A stretch of 64,000 bases of DNA from Aquipseudomonas guryensis (GTDB lineage Bacteria; Pseudomonadota; Gammaproteobacteria; Pseudomonadales; Pseudomonadaceae): NCBI RefSeq assembly GCF_014164785.1, contig NZ_JACJFN010000001.1, positions 868,001 through 932,000 on the forward strand, written 5' to 3'. A program made the position numbers and the translations under genes. The notes under the pieces were generated by a model, which was not told where the DNA came from, did no database searches, and worked only from the letters and a program-made list of their open reading frames with translations. Each line of letters begins with the position of its first letter. The stretch's first letter is position 1. Below, in pieces: positions 49,330-58,631 of the stretch.

Positions 49330-50259
49330 ATGACCCTCACCGAACTGCGCTACATCGTCACCCTCGCCCAGGAACAACACTTCGGCCGCGCCGCCGAGCG
49401 TTGCCATGTCAGCCAGCCGACTCTGTCGGTGGGGGTGAAGAAGCTCGAGGATGAGCTCGGCGTGCTGATCTTCGAGCGCAGCAAGAGCGCGGTGCGCCTG
49501 ACCCCGGTCGGTGAAGGCATCGTCACCCAGGCACAGAAGGTGCTGGAGCAGGCCCAGGGCATCCGCGAACTGGCCCAGGCCGGCAAGAACCAGCTGACCG
49601 CGCCGCTGAAGATCGGCGCCATCTACACCATCGGACCTTACCTGTTCCCGCACCTGATCCCGCAGCTGCACCGGGTCGCCCCGGACATGCCGCTGTATAT
49701 CGAAGAGAACTTCACCCACATCCTGCGCGACAAGCTGCGCACCGGCGAGCTGGACGCAATCATCATCGCCCTGCCGTTCCAGGAAGCCGATGTACTGACC
49801 AAGGCGCTGTACGATGAGCCGTTCTACGTGCTGATGCCCGCCGGCCACCCCTGGACCGCCAAGAAGCACATCGACGCCAGCCTGCTGAATGACAAGAGCC
49901 TGCTGTTGCTCGGCGAAGGCCACTGCTTCCGCGACCAGGTACTGGAGGCCTGCCCGGCCACGCGCAAGACCGACGAGAACAAGCACACCACCATCGAATC
50001 CAGCTCGCTGGAAACCATCCGCCACATGGTCGCCTCGGGCCTGGGTATTTCGATCCTGCCGTTCACCGCAGTGGACAGCCACCACTATGCCCCCGGCATC
50101 ATCGAAGTGCGCCCGCTGAGCCCGCCAGTGCCCTACCGCACCGTGGCCATCGCCTGGCGCGCCAGCTTCCCGCGGCCGAAGGCCATCGAGATCCTCGCCG
50201 ACTCGATCCGCCTTTGCTCGGTCGCCGCTCGCCCGCATGGTGAAGCGCAGCCGGCATGA
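49330..50259 (+). CDS. oxyR: Hydrogen-peroxide sensor OxyR
   Basis: LysR regulator of 309 residues that activates catalase and peroxidase genes after disulfide formation. HTH: EQHFGRAAERCHVSQPTLSV (around residues 14-34). The redox pair is conserved as GEGHCFRDQVLEAC, cysteines nine apart as in E. coli C199/C208. ATG 49330 begins MTLTELRYIVTLAQEQHF, the conserved start; an upstream in-frame ATG at 49303 is not needed. It overlaps recG by four bases, so peroxide sensing and recG are co-transcribed. Confidence 0.97.
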   Translation: MTLTELRYIVTLAQEQHFGRAAERCHVSQPTLSVGVKKLEDELGVLIFERSKSAVRLTPVGEGIVTQAQKVLEQAQGIRELAQAGKNQLTAPLKIGAIYTIGPYLFPHLIPQLHRVAPDMPLYIEENFTHILRDKLRTGELDAIIIALPFQEADVLTKALYDEPFYVLMPAGHPWTAKKHIDASLLNDKSLLLLGEGHCFRDQVLEACPATRKTDENKHTTIESSSLETIRHMVASGLGISILPFTAVDSHHYAPGIIEVRPLSPPVPYRTVAIAWRASFPRPKAIEILADSIRLCSVAARPHGEAQPA

Positions 50260-52331
50260 CCGAGCTGGCTCAGGTCCCGGTCACCGCACTCAAGGGCGTG
50301 GGCGCGGCGCTGGCAGAAAAACTCGCCAAGGTCGGCCTGGAAACCCTGCAGGACGTGCTGTTCCACCTGCCCCTGCGTTACCAGGACCGTACCCGCGTGG
50401 TGCCGATCGGCGCCCTGCGCCCCGGCCAGGATGCGGTGATCGAAGGCGTGGTGGCCGGTGCCGATATCGTCATGGGCAAAAGACGTAGCCTCTTGGTGCG
50501 CCTGCAGGACGGCAGCGGCACCCTCAGCCTTCGTTTCTACCATTTCAGCCAGGCGCAGAAGGACGGTCTCAAGCGCGGCACCCACGTGCGCTGCTACGGC
50601 GAGGCCCGCCCCGGCGCCTCCGGGCTGGAGATCTATCACCCGGAGTACCGCGCCCTCGGCGCCGATGAGGTGGCGCCGGTCGAGCAGACCCTGACGCCCA
50701 TCTACCCGACTACCGAAGGCCTCACCCAGCAGCGCCTGCGCAGCCTCAGCCAGCTGGCCCTGGCCCGTCTCGGCCCGCATAGCCTGCCGGACTGGCTGCC
50801 GGCCGAACTGGCTCGCGACTACCGCCTCGGCCCACTGGACGAGGCGATTCGCTACCTGCACCGACCACCGCCGGATGCCGACCTGGAAGAGCTGGCCGAG
50901 GGCCGCCACTGGGCCCAGCACCGCCTGGCCTTCGAAGAACTGCTCACCCATCAGCTGTCGCTGCAGCGCCTGCGCGAGCAGGTACGCGCCCAGCAGGCGC
51001 CGCGCCTGCCGGTGGCCAAGCGCCTACCGCAGCTGTTTCTGCAAAACCTCGGCTTCGCCCCCACCGGCGCGCAGCAGCGGGTCGGCGCGGAGATCGCCTA
51101 CGACCTGAGCCAGGACGAGCCGATGCTGCGCCTGGTGCAGGGCGACGTCGGCGCCGGCAAGACCGTGGTCGCCGCCCTGGCCGCCCTGCAGGCGCTGGAG
51201 GCCGGCTACCAGGTGGCGCTGATGGCGCCCACCGAGATTCTTGCCGAGCAGCATTTCCTCAATTTCTCGCGCTGGCTAGCGCCGCTGGGCATCGAAGTGG
51301 CCTGGCTGGCCGGCAAGCTCAAGGGCAAGGCACGCGCTAGCGCGCTGGAGCAGATCGCCACAGGCACGCCGATGGTGGTCGGCACCCACGCGCTGTTCCA
51401 GGACGAAGTGCGCTTCCAGCGCCTGGCCCTGGCGATCATCGACGAGCAGCACCGCTTCGGCGTGCAGCAGCGCCTGGCCCTGCGGCAGAAAGGCATCGAC
51501 GGGCGCCTGTGCCTGCACCAGCTGATCATGACCGCCACGCCGATCCCGCGGACCCTGGCGATGAGCGCCTACGCCGACCTCGATACCTCGATCCTCGACG
51601 AGTTGCCGCCCGGCCGTACCCCGGTGAACACCCTGGTGATCGCCGACAGCCGCCGCATCGAAGTGGTCGAGCGGGTGCGCGCCGCCTGCCGCGAGGGGCG
51701 CCAGGCCTACTGGGTGTGCACGCTGATCGAGGAATCCGAGGAACTCACCTGCCAGGCCGCCGAGACCAGCTTCGAGGAGCTGTCCAGTGCGCTGGGCGAG
51801 CTGCGTGTCGGCCTGATCCACGGGCGGATGAAGCCGGCCGAGAAGGCCGCGGTGATGGATCAATTCAAACAGGGCCACCTGCAGCTGCTGGTGGCGACCA
51901 CGGTGATCGAGGTCGGTGTCGACGTCCCCAACGCCAGCCTGATGATCATCGAAAACCCCGAGCGCCTAGGCCTGGCTCAGCTGCACCAGCTGCGCGGGCG
52001 GGTCGGCCGCGGTAGCGCGGCCAGTCATTGCGTGCTGCTCTATCACGCGCCGTTGTCGCAGATGGGCCGCGAGCGCCTGGCGATCATGCGCGAGACCTGC
52101 GACGGCTTCGTGATCGCCGAAAAAGATCTGGAGCTCAGAGGCCCCGGCGAGATGCTCGGCACCCGCCAGACCGGCCTACTGCAGTTCAAGGTGGCCGACC
52201 TGATGCGTGACGCCGACCTGCTCCCCGCCGTGCGCGACGCCGCGCAGAGCCTGCTGCAGCACTGGCCGCAGCACGTCAGCCCACTGCTCGAACGCTGGCT
52301 GCGGCATGGCCAGCAATATGGCCAAGTGTGA
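50256..52331 (+). CDS. recG: ATP-dependent DNA helicase RecG
   Basis: The 691-residue SF2 branched-DNA translocase reverses stalled forks. An N-terminal wedge/OB domain (VTALKGVGAALAEKLAKVGL, PLRYQDRTRVVPIGAL) is followed by Walker A GDVGAGKTVVAALAAL, motif II IIDEQHRFGVQQR, MTATPIPRTLAMSAY and motif VI QLHQLRGRVGRG. Full length. Start ATG 50256 lies within the oxyR stop (ATGA). Confidence 0.98.
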   Translation: MTELAQVPVTALKGVGAALAEKLAKVGLETLQDVLFHLPLRYQDRTRVVPIGALRPGQDAVIEGVVAGADIVMGKRRSLLVRLQDGSGTLSLRFYHFSQAQKDGLKRGTHVRCYGEARPGASGLEIYHPEYRALGADEVAPVEQTLTPIYPTTEGLTQQRLRSLSQLALARLGPHSLPDWLPAELARDYRLGPLDEAIRYLHRPPPDADLEELAEGRHWAQHRLAFEELLTHQLSLQRLREQVRAQQAPRLPVAKRLPQLFLQNLGFAPTGAQQRVGAEIAYDLSQDEPMLRLVQGDVGAGKTVVAALAALQALEAGYQVALMAPTEILAEQHFLNFSRWLAPLGIEVAWLAGKLKGKARASALEQIATGTPMVVGTHALFQDEVRFQRLALAIIDEQHRFGVQQRLALRQKGIDGRLCLHQLIMTATPIPRTLAMSAYADLDTSILDELPPGRTPVNTLVIADSRRIEVVERVRAACREGRQAYWVCTLIEESEELTCQAAETSFEELSSALGELRVGLIHGRMKPAEKAAVMDQFKQGHLQLLVATTVIEVGVDVPNASLMIIENPERLGLAQLHQLRGRVGRGSAASHCVLLYHAPLSQMGRERLAIMRETCDGFVIAEKDLELRGPGEMLGTRQTGLLQFKVADLMRDADLLPAVRDAAQSLLQHWPQHVSPLLERWLRHGQQYGQV

Positions 52332-52434
52332 GCCAGTCGACAAAGCGCCACTGGTCACCTGTCAGGCGGCGCCTACGTGCCCACGGGTGGCTGGTTATAC
52401 TCCTTGCCAGTAGTTCCCTAGCCGGATGTAGACC

Positions 52435-53844
52435 ATGACCGAAGTTGCTCTCGCCCCCGACTCTGCGCCGCGCCCGCCGGCGGTGATTCTTCAGCTTCTG
52501 GAAAAGCTCGGCGTGAGCTGCACGGTTCGCCTCGAACACGCCGCCCTGCCAGCCGAACGCCGGGTGCAAGCGGCACTGCTCGACGACGCCGTCGGCGCCT
52601 TGCTGGTGCTGTTCCCCCAGGATCAACTGCTCGACCTCAATCGTCTGGCCGAACTGACCGGGCGCAAACTGGCGGCGGTCAAACCCGAACGCCTGGAACG
52701 CATGCTGGCCAAGCACAGCCTCGGCCTGTTGCCCGGCCTGCCGCCGCTGACCAGCTCGCCCTGCCTGTATGACGAGCGCCTGCTGCGCGTCGACAGCCTG
52801 CTGATCGAGTCCGGGACGCCCGGCGTGCTGCTGGAGATCGCCAGCGACTCGTACAAGAACATCCTCCTGGCCAAGGCCAGCGCCGCCCGCTTCGGCGAAC
52901 CGGTGGCCAGTATCAAGCTCAACCTCGATCGCCCCGACGATGACCGCGCGGAAATCACCCAGGCGGTGCAGGCTTTCACCGCCCGGCGCATCCAGCAGCG
53001 CCTGGAAGAGACCATCGAGATTCCACCGCTGCCGGAAACCGCGCAGAAGATCATCAAGCTGCGGGTCGACCCGGACGCCACGGTGGACGACATCACTGGC
53101 GTGGTCGAGACCGACCCGGCCCTGGCTGCCCAGGTGGTCAGCTGGGCAGCCTCGCCCTACTACGCCGCGCCCGGCAAGATCCGCTCGGTGGAAGACGCCA
53201 TCGTCCGCGTGCTGGGCTTCGACCTGGTGATCAACCTGGCCCTAGGCCTGGCCCTGGGCAAGACCCTGTCCCTGCCCAAGGATCACCCGCAGCAGACCAC
53301 ACCCTACTGGCAGCAGGCGATCTACAGCGCCGCCGTGATCGAAGGCCTGACCCGCGCCATGCCGCGTGCACAGCGCCCGGAAGCCGGGCTGACCTACCTC
53401 GCCGGGCTGCTGCACAACTTCGGCTACCTGGTCCTGGCCCACGTGTTCCCGCCGCACTTCTCGCTGATCTGCCGGCATCTGGAGGTCAACCCGCACCTGC
53501 CGGCCGGCTACATCGAGCAGCACCTGCTGGGTATCAGCCGCGAGCAGATCGGCGCCTGGCTGATGCGCTTCTGGGACATGCCGGAAGAACTGGCCACCGC
53601 CCTGCGCTTCCAGCACGACCCAGACTACGACGGCGCCCACAGCGCCTACCCGAATCTGGTTTGCCTGGCTGTCAGCCTGCTGCGTAACCGCGGCATCGGC
53701 AGCGGTCCGCAGAGCGAAATCCCGCAAGCACTGTTCGAGCGCCTCGGCATCAGCCGCGACAAGGCCGAGGATGCACTGAACAAGGTGCTGCAGGCCGAAG
53801 TGGCGCTGCGCGAACTGGCCGCCCAGTTCAACCACCCGCACTGA
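52435..53844 (+). CDS. HDOD-domain protein with N-terminal YbaK-like domain
   Basis: The 469-residue protein has an N-terminal YbaK/ProX-like editing domain (residues about 15-150, ILQLLEKLGVSCTVRLEHAA, LDLNRLAELTGRKLAAVKPE) and an HDOD domain from about 195 (IPPLPETAQKIIKLRVDPDA, VVETDPALAAQVVSWAASPYYA, YLAGLLHNFGYLVLAHVFPP). The catalytic HD pair is HN here, normal for the non-enzymatic HDOD class used in signalling. Function unknown. Same strand as recG, 103 bp later, closed by a terminator. Confidence 0.87.
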   Translation: MTEVALAPDSAPRPPAVILQLLEKLGVSCTVRLEHAALPAERRVQAALLDDAVGALLVLFPQDQLLDLNRLAELTGRKLAAVKPERLERMLAKHSLGLLPGLPPLTSSPCLYDERLLRVDSLLIESGTPGVLLEIASDSYKNILLAKASAARFGEPVASIKLNLDRPDDDRAEITQAVQAFTARRIQQRLEETIEIPPLPETAQKIIKLRVDPDATVDDITGVVETDPALAAQVVSWAASPYYAAPGKIRSVEDAIVRVLGFDLVINLALGLALGKTLSLPKDHPQQTTPYWQQAIYSAAVIEGLTRAMPRAQRPEAGLTYLAGLLHNFGYLVLAHVFPPHFSLICRHLEVNPHLPAGYIEQHLLGISREQIGAWLMRFWDMPEELATALRFQHDPDYDGAHSAYPNLVCLAVSLLRNRGIGSGPQSEIPQALFERLGISRDKAEDALNKVLQAEVALRELAAQFNHPH

Positions 53845-53858
53845 GTTGCGCAGCTAAG

Positions 53859-53884
53859 AAAAAGGGGCCTGATGGCCCCTTTTT
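53859..53884. terminator. Bidirectional intrinsic terminator
   Basis: AAAAAGGGGCC (53859-53869), loop TGAT, GGCCCCTTTTT (53874-53884). Serves the HDOD gene and the convergent hypothetical gene. Confidence 0.95.
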
Positions 53885-53904
53885 CATAGCTGCATTCGCC
53901 ACCG

Positions 53905-54636
53905 CTATTTGAGCTGGGCCCGCCGCGCGGCAAATACCTTGGGCAGTTGGCGCGCGCTTTCTTCCAGCACCGCGCGCACCGCCGGCTGTTCGTACAGCTC
54001 CGCATATTCGGCCAGCTGCGCGCTGGGCGACTGGCGATAGGCGTAGAGCATGAACGCCTCGACACCGCTGGCGCTGGAAGCACGAATCGGCGCGATCTGT
54101 ACTGCGGTCTGCTCGCTCAGGGTCTTCTCATCAAGATTTTCGCCACGGGCACGCAAGGCCAGCAGGGCCTGGGTCTTGCCCACCTCATAGCGCAACAGGG
54201 TGGCCAGCTCGCTGGTGTGGGCGGCCTTGTCCAGACGCTGCACCAGCTGCAGACGCTCGCCACGCGGCGGACGCTCTGCCAGTTGCGTGCGATAAGCCGC
54301 CAGGCCGCCATCGGCTCCTACGGCCCGTTCGGCCTCGGTGAAGTGCTTGGCCAGCGGGCTGTCGAGCAGCGCCACGGCCTCGCTCAACTGCGCCTTGGGC
54401 AGCTCGGCGGCCACCCGCTTGGCCAGATCGGCGCACAGCGGCTCGGCGGCAAAGGTCTTGGCCAGCTGCTTCTGCTGCGCCGCCGACATACCGCGCTGCA
54501 GCAGTGCGGGGGTCTGCTCGCAGAGCAGCTGCACGCCAGCCAATTCAAGAGCGCGTTTGAGTGTCGGATCGAGTGGAGCGGCTTGCGCAGGCAAGCCCAG
54601 GGTCAACAGCAGGGCAAACAGGGTCAGCAGACGCAT
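53905..54636 (-). CDS. Exported hypothetical protein
   Basis: The 243-residue product has signal peptide MRLLTLFALLLTLGLPAQA, then an all-helical body with a DUF2059-like feel (LDSPLAKHFTEAERAVGA, LDKAAHTSELATLLRYEVGK) and one cysteine pair (LLCEQT...LCADL). ATG 54636 with GGAAG eight bases upstream is preferred to GTG 54642. No clear function. It ends at the shared terminator. Confidence 0.8.
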   Translation of the reverse strand: MRLLTLFALLLTLGLPAQAAPLDPTLKRALELAGVQLLCEQTPALLQRGMSAAQQKQLAKTFAAEPLCADLAKRVAAELPKAQLSEAVALLDSPLAKHFTEAERAVGADGGLAAYRTQLAERPPRGERLQLVQRLDKAAHTSELATLLRYEVGKTQALLALRARGENLDEKTLSEQTAVQIAPIRASSASGVEAFMLYAYRQSPSAQLAEYAELYEQPAVRAVLEESARQLPKVFAARRAQLK

Positions 54637-54677
54637 GGCCACAACTTCCGTAATCAGTCGTCGAGAACCGCCCGGAC

Positions 54678-55073
54678 TCAGGCGGCTTTCTTGACGTCGG
54701 TCTTTTTCTTCTTCGGCATGATGTACTTGAACAGGCCCTGGAACCAGATCACCAGCGCCGGGTTGCCCTGGATCTGGATGTCCTTGTTCTGGATACCCTG
54801 CATGAAGGCCAGCTGCTTGTTCTTCGCCTGCATGGTGGCAAAGCCGAAGGCGGCATCCTTGAAGCCGATGGCGAAGGCCGGCTCAGCGGCCTTGCCGGCG
54901 CGGCTGCTGACGCGCTGATTCTTGATGATGAACTGACGGGAAACCTTGCCGTCCAGGGTGTGCAGCTGGAACACCAGCTCTTTGCCGGCCAGCTGCTGCT
55001 GGAACTCGGGATTGGTGCGGCTGGCCTTGGCCATCAAACGGCCCAGCATCCAGAGAAGAAAGCGGAATTTCAT
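54678..55073 (-). CDS. Small SCP2-like/hypothetical protein
   Basis: The 131-residue protein begins with a hydrophobic helix (MKFRFLLWMLGRLMAKA), then an alpha/beta region resembling sterol-carrier-type lipid-binding folds (KELVFQLHTLDGKVSRQFIIK, PAFAIGFKDAAFGFATMQAK, IQIQGNPALVIWFQGLFKYI) and ends in a lysine-rich tail (MPKKKKTDVKKAA). The SCP2 link is by pattern only. ATG 55073 is chosen over an upstream frame to 55109. Possible operon with the exported hypothetical gene 41 bp downstream. Confidence 0.78.
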   Translation of the reverse strand: MKFRFLLWMLGRLMAKASRTNPEFQQQLAGKELVFQLHTLDGKVSRQFIIKNQRVSSRAGKAAEPAFAIGFKDAAFGFATMQAKNKQLAFMQGIQNKDIQIQGNPALVIWFQGLFKYIMPKKKKTDVKKAA

Positions 55074-55164
55074 GGCGCAGCCTCGAATGGGGTGGAATCG
55101 GCGGCGCATTGTAGCGATTTGCGTGGCGGACTACATCCCGCACTGCAGGAGGGGGCAAAGCAAT

Positions 55165-55184
55165 CCGGGGCCTGGCGACCCCGG
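55165..55184 (-). other. Hairpin after hupA
   Basis: CCGGGG (55165-55170) / CCCCGG (55179-55184) stem, 12 bp past the hupA stop, followed on the minus strand by ATTGCTTTG. Possible weak terminator. Confidence 0.45.
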
Positions 55185-55196
55185 CTGCGGGGGTGC

Positions 55197-55469
55197 TTAG
55201 TTGACGGCGTCTTTCAGCGACTTGCCCGGCTTGAAAGCCACGGTGTTGCTGGCCTTGATCTTCACCGGCTGGCCGGTTTGCGGGTTTTTCCCGGTACGCG
55301 CGCCACGATGGCGCTGCAGGAAGGTGCCGAAGCCAACCAGAGTCACACTGTCCTTGCGGTTCAGCGCGCCAGTGATCTCTTCGAGAACGGCGTTGAGTAC
55401 ACGATTGGCCTGGTCTTTGGTCAGGTCAGCCTTTTCGGCGATGGCCGCGGCGAGTTCGGGTTTACGCAT
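55197..55469 (-). CDS. hupA: HU-family DNA-binding protein, alpha type
   Basis: Nucleoid protein of 90 residues beginning MRKPELAAAIAEKADLTKDQ. The DNA-binding arm is VGFGTFLQRHRGARTGKNPQTG with the conserved proline, and it ends KPGKSLKDAVN. Start ATG 55469 gives the exact family length; the open frame further upstream is spurious. Confidence 0.96.
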   Translation of the reverse strand: MRKPELAAAIAEKADLTKDQANRVLNAVLEEITGALNRKDSVTLVGFGTFLQRHRGARTGKNPQTGQPVKIKASNTVAFKPGKSLKDAVN

Positions 55470-55787
55470 AAATGCCTCTTTGACGGTTTGTTGTTTTTGT
55501 GTCCGTGCTGTCCGTCCGGAACAGCGCCCAAGGCGCCGCAACAGCTCTGCGCTGCGGCAGACCGAGGGAGAATGGCACGCCATCCGGCACTGCGCCAGTA
55601 CTGGCCGGCGTTTTAGGCTACCAATAGCAAGGCGTTTTTGACAGAACGCCCGGCATTTACGCCAAAAGGCTGAGAAATTCCCAGTTCCGTTCCGCCGATC
55701 CGGTACGCACGTACCGCCACAGCCCGCCCTGCAGAAACGCAAACGGCGACCCTGGGGCCGCCGTTTCATCGCTACGGGGGCAATCGA
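55470..55787. other. Intergenic region upstream of hupA
   Basis: About 320 bases between hupA and rubA. It includes GGCGTTTTTGACAGAACGCC (55631-55650), a 6-bp-arm inverted repeat near a likely hupA promoter, and a hairpin (55741-55766) ending rubA. No gene seen. Confidence 0.55.
55741..55766 (-). terminator. Hairpin downstream of rubA
   Basis: AAACGGCG (55741-55748) / CGCCGTTT (55759-55766), 21 bp past the rubA stop. On the minus strand the stem ends in TTTGCGTTT. Moderate terminator. Confidence 0.55.
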
Positions 55788-55955
55788 TCAGCCGATTTCG
55801 ATCATCTCGAAGTCAGCCTTGCCCACGCCGCAGTCCGGGCACAACCAGTCGGCGGGCACATCTTCCCAGCGCGTACCGGGGGCGATGTCATCGTCCGGCC
55901 AACCCAGGCTCTCGTCATAGACCAGGCCACAGACCACACATTGCCACTTCTTCAT
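55788..55955 (-). CDS. rubA: Rubredoxin
   Basis: One-iron electron carrier of 55 residues. The cysteine ligands form two CxxC pairs: [12 protein letters not shown] (C6, C9) and [14 protein letters not shown] (C39, C42), with conserved aromatic and PGTRWEDVP core. Rubredoxins pass electrons from rubredoxin reductase to alkane hydroxylase or oxidative-stress enzymes. Only one rubredoxin is here, and no reductase gene adjoins it, unlike P. aeruginosa where rubA1-rubA2-rubB cluster beside hupA. Divergent from ubiC, with repeat copy C between. Confidence 0.96.
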   Translation of the reverse strand: MKKWQCVVCGLVYDESLGWPDDDIAPGTRWEDVPADWLCPDCGVGKADFEMIEIG

Positions 55956-55994
55956 CAACACACCTCATCGTTCGGGCTTCAGGGCCTGCCTCTA

Positions 55995-56136
55995 AGAACC
56001 AGTTTACGATCTCCTGGCCGTCGGCCATACGGCGTTAAAAACAGCCTCGGAATGCTCATTTACAGCTCGTAAACTCCGCTTCCTCGGCTGTTTTTGCCTT
56101 GCCTGGCTCTAGTCCAAAAGATCGTAAACAGGTTCT
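55995..56136. repeat. Nested palindromic intergenic repeat, copy C (142 bp)
   Basis: Terminal inverted repeats AGAACCAGTTTACGATC (55995-56011) and GATCGTAAACAGGTTCT (56120-56136) match at 16 of 17. Inside are AAAAACAGCC...GGCTGTTTTT arms (from 56037 and 56085) and a central TTTAC-AGCTC-GTAAA (56060-56074). It is the longest of three related copies and would fold into one long nested stem. Lies between rubA and ubiC. Confidence 0.85.
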
Positions 56137-56231
56137 AACACAGGGCACCTGATCAAAAAAACAGCAGGCTTTGTACTGGCCCGCGCGCCGCGGCGCAAGC
56201 CCCCGCCGACGGTCTACGCCGCGCCGGGCTC

Positions 56232-56822
56232 ATGCTAAGCTCGCGGCCTTTCCTCCTTGCCGAAGCCGTTGCCGTGCCCCCAGCCTCGCTTGCCCACCCG
56301 CCTCGCTGGCTCAATAACGCCCAGTTGCACCCCGCGCCAGCGCCGCTGCAGCGCGACTGGCTGTTCGACCAAGGCTCGCTGACCCGCCGCCTCAGTGACC
56401 TCAGCCACCAGCAATTCAGTGTACTGCCGCTGCAGCAGGGCTGGCAGGTGCTGCGCAACGACGAATGCGCCGCCCTGCAGGTGCCTAGCGGCAGCCAGGG
56501 CTGGGTGCGCGAAGTTTTCCTGCGCGGCGCCGAGCAGCCTTGGGTGTTCGCCCGCAGCGTGGCGGCGCGCAGCGCCCTAGAAGGCTCAGGCTTCGATCTC
56601 GGCAAGCTAGGCAGCCGCTCCCTCGGCGAGCTGTTGTTCAGTGACCGCGCCTTCGCTCGCGGCGAGTTGCAGGTCTGTCGCTATCCGCAGGCCTGGCTAC
56701 CGGAAAGCGTGCGCGAGGAACGCCTGTGGGGGCGCCGCTCGTGCTTCTGGCGCGACGGCCTCGGCGTGCTGGTCGCCGAAGTGTTCCTGCCTGCATTCTG
56801 GGAACATGCCAGCCAGTCCTAG
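56232..56822 (+). CDS. ubiC: Chorismate--pyruvate lyase
   Basis: Removes pyruvate from chorismate to give 4-hydroxybenzoate, the first step of ubiquinone synthesis. The product has up to 196 residues: [18 protein letters not shown] at the N-terminus, [19 protein letters not shown] centrally and [40 protein letters not shown] at the end, all typical of UbiC. The start is ambiguous: ATG 56232 or GTG 56274 (182 residues), neither with a good ribosome-binding site. ubiA follows after 106 bp. Confidence 0.92.
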   Translation: MLSSRPFLLAEAVAVPPASLAHPPRWLNNAQLHPAPAPLQRDWLFDQGSLTRRLSDLSHQQFSVLPLQQGWQVLRNDECAALQVPSGSQGWVREVFLRGAEQPWVFARSVAARSALEGSGFDLGKLGSRSLGELLFSDRAFARGELQVCRYPQAWLPESVREERLWGRRSCFWRDGLGVLVAEVFLPAFWEHASQS

Positions 56823-56928
56823 GCATGCTCTGCCCGCAACTCTTGCGCCGCATCCGGTTCGCGAGCAGTGCACGCTCCTGATGGCCGGCCACCCGTATAA
56901 TCGGCCCACTTCGCCCGGAGAGCCGTCG

Positions 56929-57822
56929 ATGTACACCACCCTGCTGCAATCGCTGAACCGCCTGCACCCACGCGTCTGGGACTTCATCCAGCTGATGCGC
57001 CTGGACAAGCCGATCGGCATCTACCTGCTACTGTGGCCGACCCTCTGGGCCCTGTGGGTGGCGAGCAAAGGGGTTCCGGACTTCAAGCTGCTGTTCATTT
57101 TCGTGGTCGGCGTGCTGCTGATGCGAGCCGCCGGCTGCGTGATCAATGACTATGCCGACCGCCACTTCGATGGCCACGTCGCCCGCACCCAGGCGCGCCC
57201 GCTGGCCAGCGGCAAGATCAGCGTGCGCGAAGCGCTGAGCCTGTTTGCCGTTCTGGTGGCCTTGAGCTTCATCCTGGTGCTGTTCACCAACCTGACCACC
57301 ATCCTTCTCTCGTTCGGTGGCCTGGCCCTGGCCGCCTGCTACCCGTTCATGAAGCGCTACACCTTCTACCCGCAGGTGGTGCTCGGCGCGGCCTTCTCCT
57401 GGGGCATGCCGATGGCCTTCAGTGCGGTCACCGGCGAGCTGCCGCCTGCCCATGCCTGGCTGCTGTACCTGGCCAACCTGCTGTGGACGGTGGCCTACGA
57501 CACCTACTACGCGATGACCGACCGCGACGACGACCTGAAGATCGGCGTCAAATCCACCGCCATTCTGTTCGGCGAGGCCGACCGGGTGATCATCCTCACC
57601 CTGCAGGGTCTGGCCCTGCTGTGCCTGGCCATGGCCGGGGCGCGCTTCAGCCTGGGCATCTGGTTCGTGTTCGGCCTGTTCGGCGCTGCCGCCTGCTTCG
57701 CCTGGGAGTTCTGGAACACCCGCAAGCGTGAGCCGCAGGCCTGCTTCGCCGCCTTCCTGCACAACCACTGGGCCGGACTGGCTATCCTGCTGGGCATCGT
57801 GCTGGATTACGCATTGCGCTAG
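56929..57822 (+). CDS. ubiA: 4-hydroxybenzoate octaprenyltransferase
   Basis: Membrane prenyltransferase of 297 residues attaching the isoprenoid tail to 4-hydroxybenzoate. The two Asp-rich motifs are [16 protein letters not shown] and [17 protein letters not shown]. About eight to nine hydrophobic helices, starting [23 protein letters not shown]. Start ATG 56929 with GGAG upstream; TATAAT at 56896-56901 could be an extra promoter, though no -35 matches. Confidence 0.97.
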   Translation: MYTTLLQSLNRLHPRVWDFIQLMRLDKPIGIYLLLWPTLWALWVASKGVPDFKLLFIFVVGVLLMRAAGCVINDYADRHFDGHVARTQARPLASGKISVREALSLFAVLVALSFILVLFTNLTTILLSFGGLALAACYPFMKRYTFYPQVVLGAAFSWGMPMAFSAVTGELPPAHAWLLYLANLLWTVAYDTYYAMTDRDDDLKIGVKSTAILFGEADRVIILTLQGLALLCLAMAGARFSLGIWFVFGLFGAAACFAWEFWNTRKREPQACFAAFLHNHWAGLAILLGIVLDYALR

Positions 57823-57836
57823 CCTGGGACTCCTGG

Positions 57837-57870
57837 CTGTCACATCGCTGCAATAATTCCGTTATCTAAT
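57837..57870 (+). promoter_or_regulatory. Pho box and -10 of phoB
   Basis: CTGTCAC-ATCG-CTGCAAT (57837-57854) matches the 7-4-7 Pho box repeat with 11-bp periodicity. Ten bases later TCTAAT (57865-57870) fits the -10, the normal geometry for PhoB-activated promoters. Implies autoregulation of phoBR. Confidence 0.8.
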
Positions 57871-57904
57871 GCGGCGCAAGACAGATGAACCGAGGCAGGA
57901 CCCC

Positions 57905-58594
57905 ATGGTTGGCAAGAACATCCTGATCGTTGACGACGAAGCGCCGATCCGCGAGATGATCGCAGTGGCGCTGGAAATGGCTGGCTACGACTGCATGGAA
58001 GCGGAAAACACCCAGCAGGCTCACGCCCTGATCGTCGACCGCAAGCCCGACCTGATCCTGCTCGACTGGATGCTGCCCGGCACCAGCGGCATCGAGCTGG
58101 CGCGCCGACTCAAGCGCGACGAGCTGACCGACGACATCCCGATCATCATGCTCACCGCCAAGGGCGAAGAGGACAACAAGATCCAGGGTCTGGAAGTCGG
58201 TGCCGACGACTACATCACCAAGCCCTTCTCGCCGCGCGAGCTGGTAGCCCGGCTCAAGGCCGTGCTGCGCCGCGCCGCGCCGAATGACGGCGAGTCGCCG
58301 ATCGAAGTCGGCGGCCTGCTGCTCGACCCGATCAGCCACCGCGTCACCATCGACGGCAAGCCGGCCGAGATGGGCCCCACCGAATACCGCCTGCTGCAGT
58401 TCTTCATGACCCACCAGGAGCGCGCCTACACCCGCGGCCAGTTGCTCGACCAGGTCTGGGGCGGCAACGTGTATGTGGAAGAGCGCACCGTCGATGTGCA
58501 CATCCGCCGCCTGCGCAAGGCCCTGGGCGAGGTCTACGAAAATCTCGTTCAAACGGTACGCGGCACGGGTTATCGTTTCTCCACCAAGAGCTGA
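57905..58594 (+). CDS. phoB: Phosphate regulon response regulator PhoB
   Basis: OmpR-type regulator of 229 residues. The receiver domain has acidic pair D10-D11, phosphorylation site D54 ([10 protein letters not shown]), Thr/Lys switch (IIMLTAKG) and a C-terminal winged helix ([44 protein letters not shown]). Activates high-affinity phosphate genes when phosphate is scarce. ATG 57905 gives the exact family length. Confidence 0.98.
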   Translation: MVGKNILIVDDEAPIREMIAVALEMAGYDCMEAENTQQAHALIVDRKPDLILLDWMLPGTSGIELARRLKRDELTDDIPIIMLTAKGEEDNKIQGLEVGADDYITKPFSPRELVARLKAVLRRAAPNDGESPIEVGGLLLDPISHRVTIDGKPAEMGPTEYRLLQFFMTHQERAYTRGQLLDQVWGGNVYVEERTVDVHIRRLRKALGEVYENLVQTVRGTGYRFSTKS

Positions 58595-58631
58595 AACCGG
58601 CTGTGCTGCAGTAACGGAAAGGATGCGATAG

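Noticed and set aside
56896..56901. TATAAT as a ubiA-specific promoter
   Set aside because: No acceptable -35 at 16-18 bp; ubiC-ubiA co-transcription is the simpler reading.
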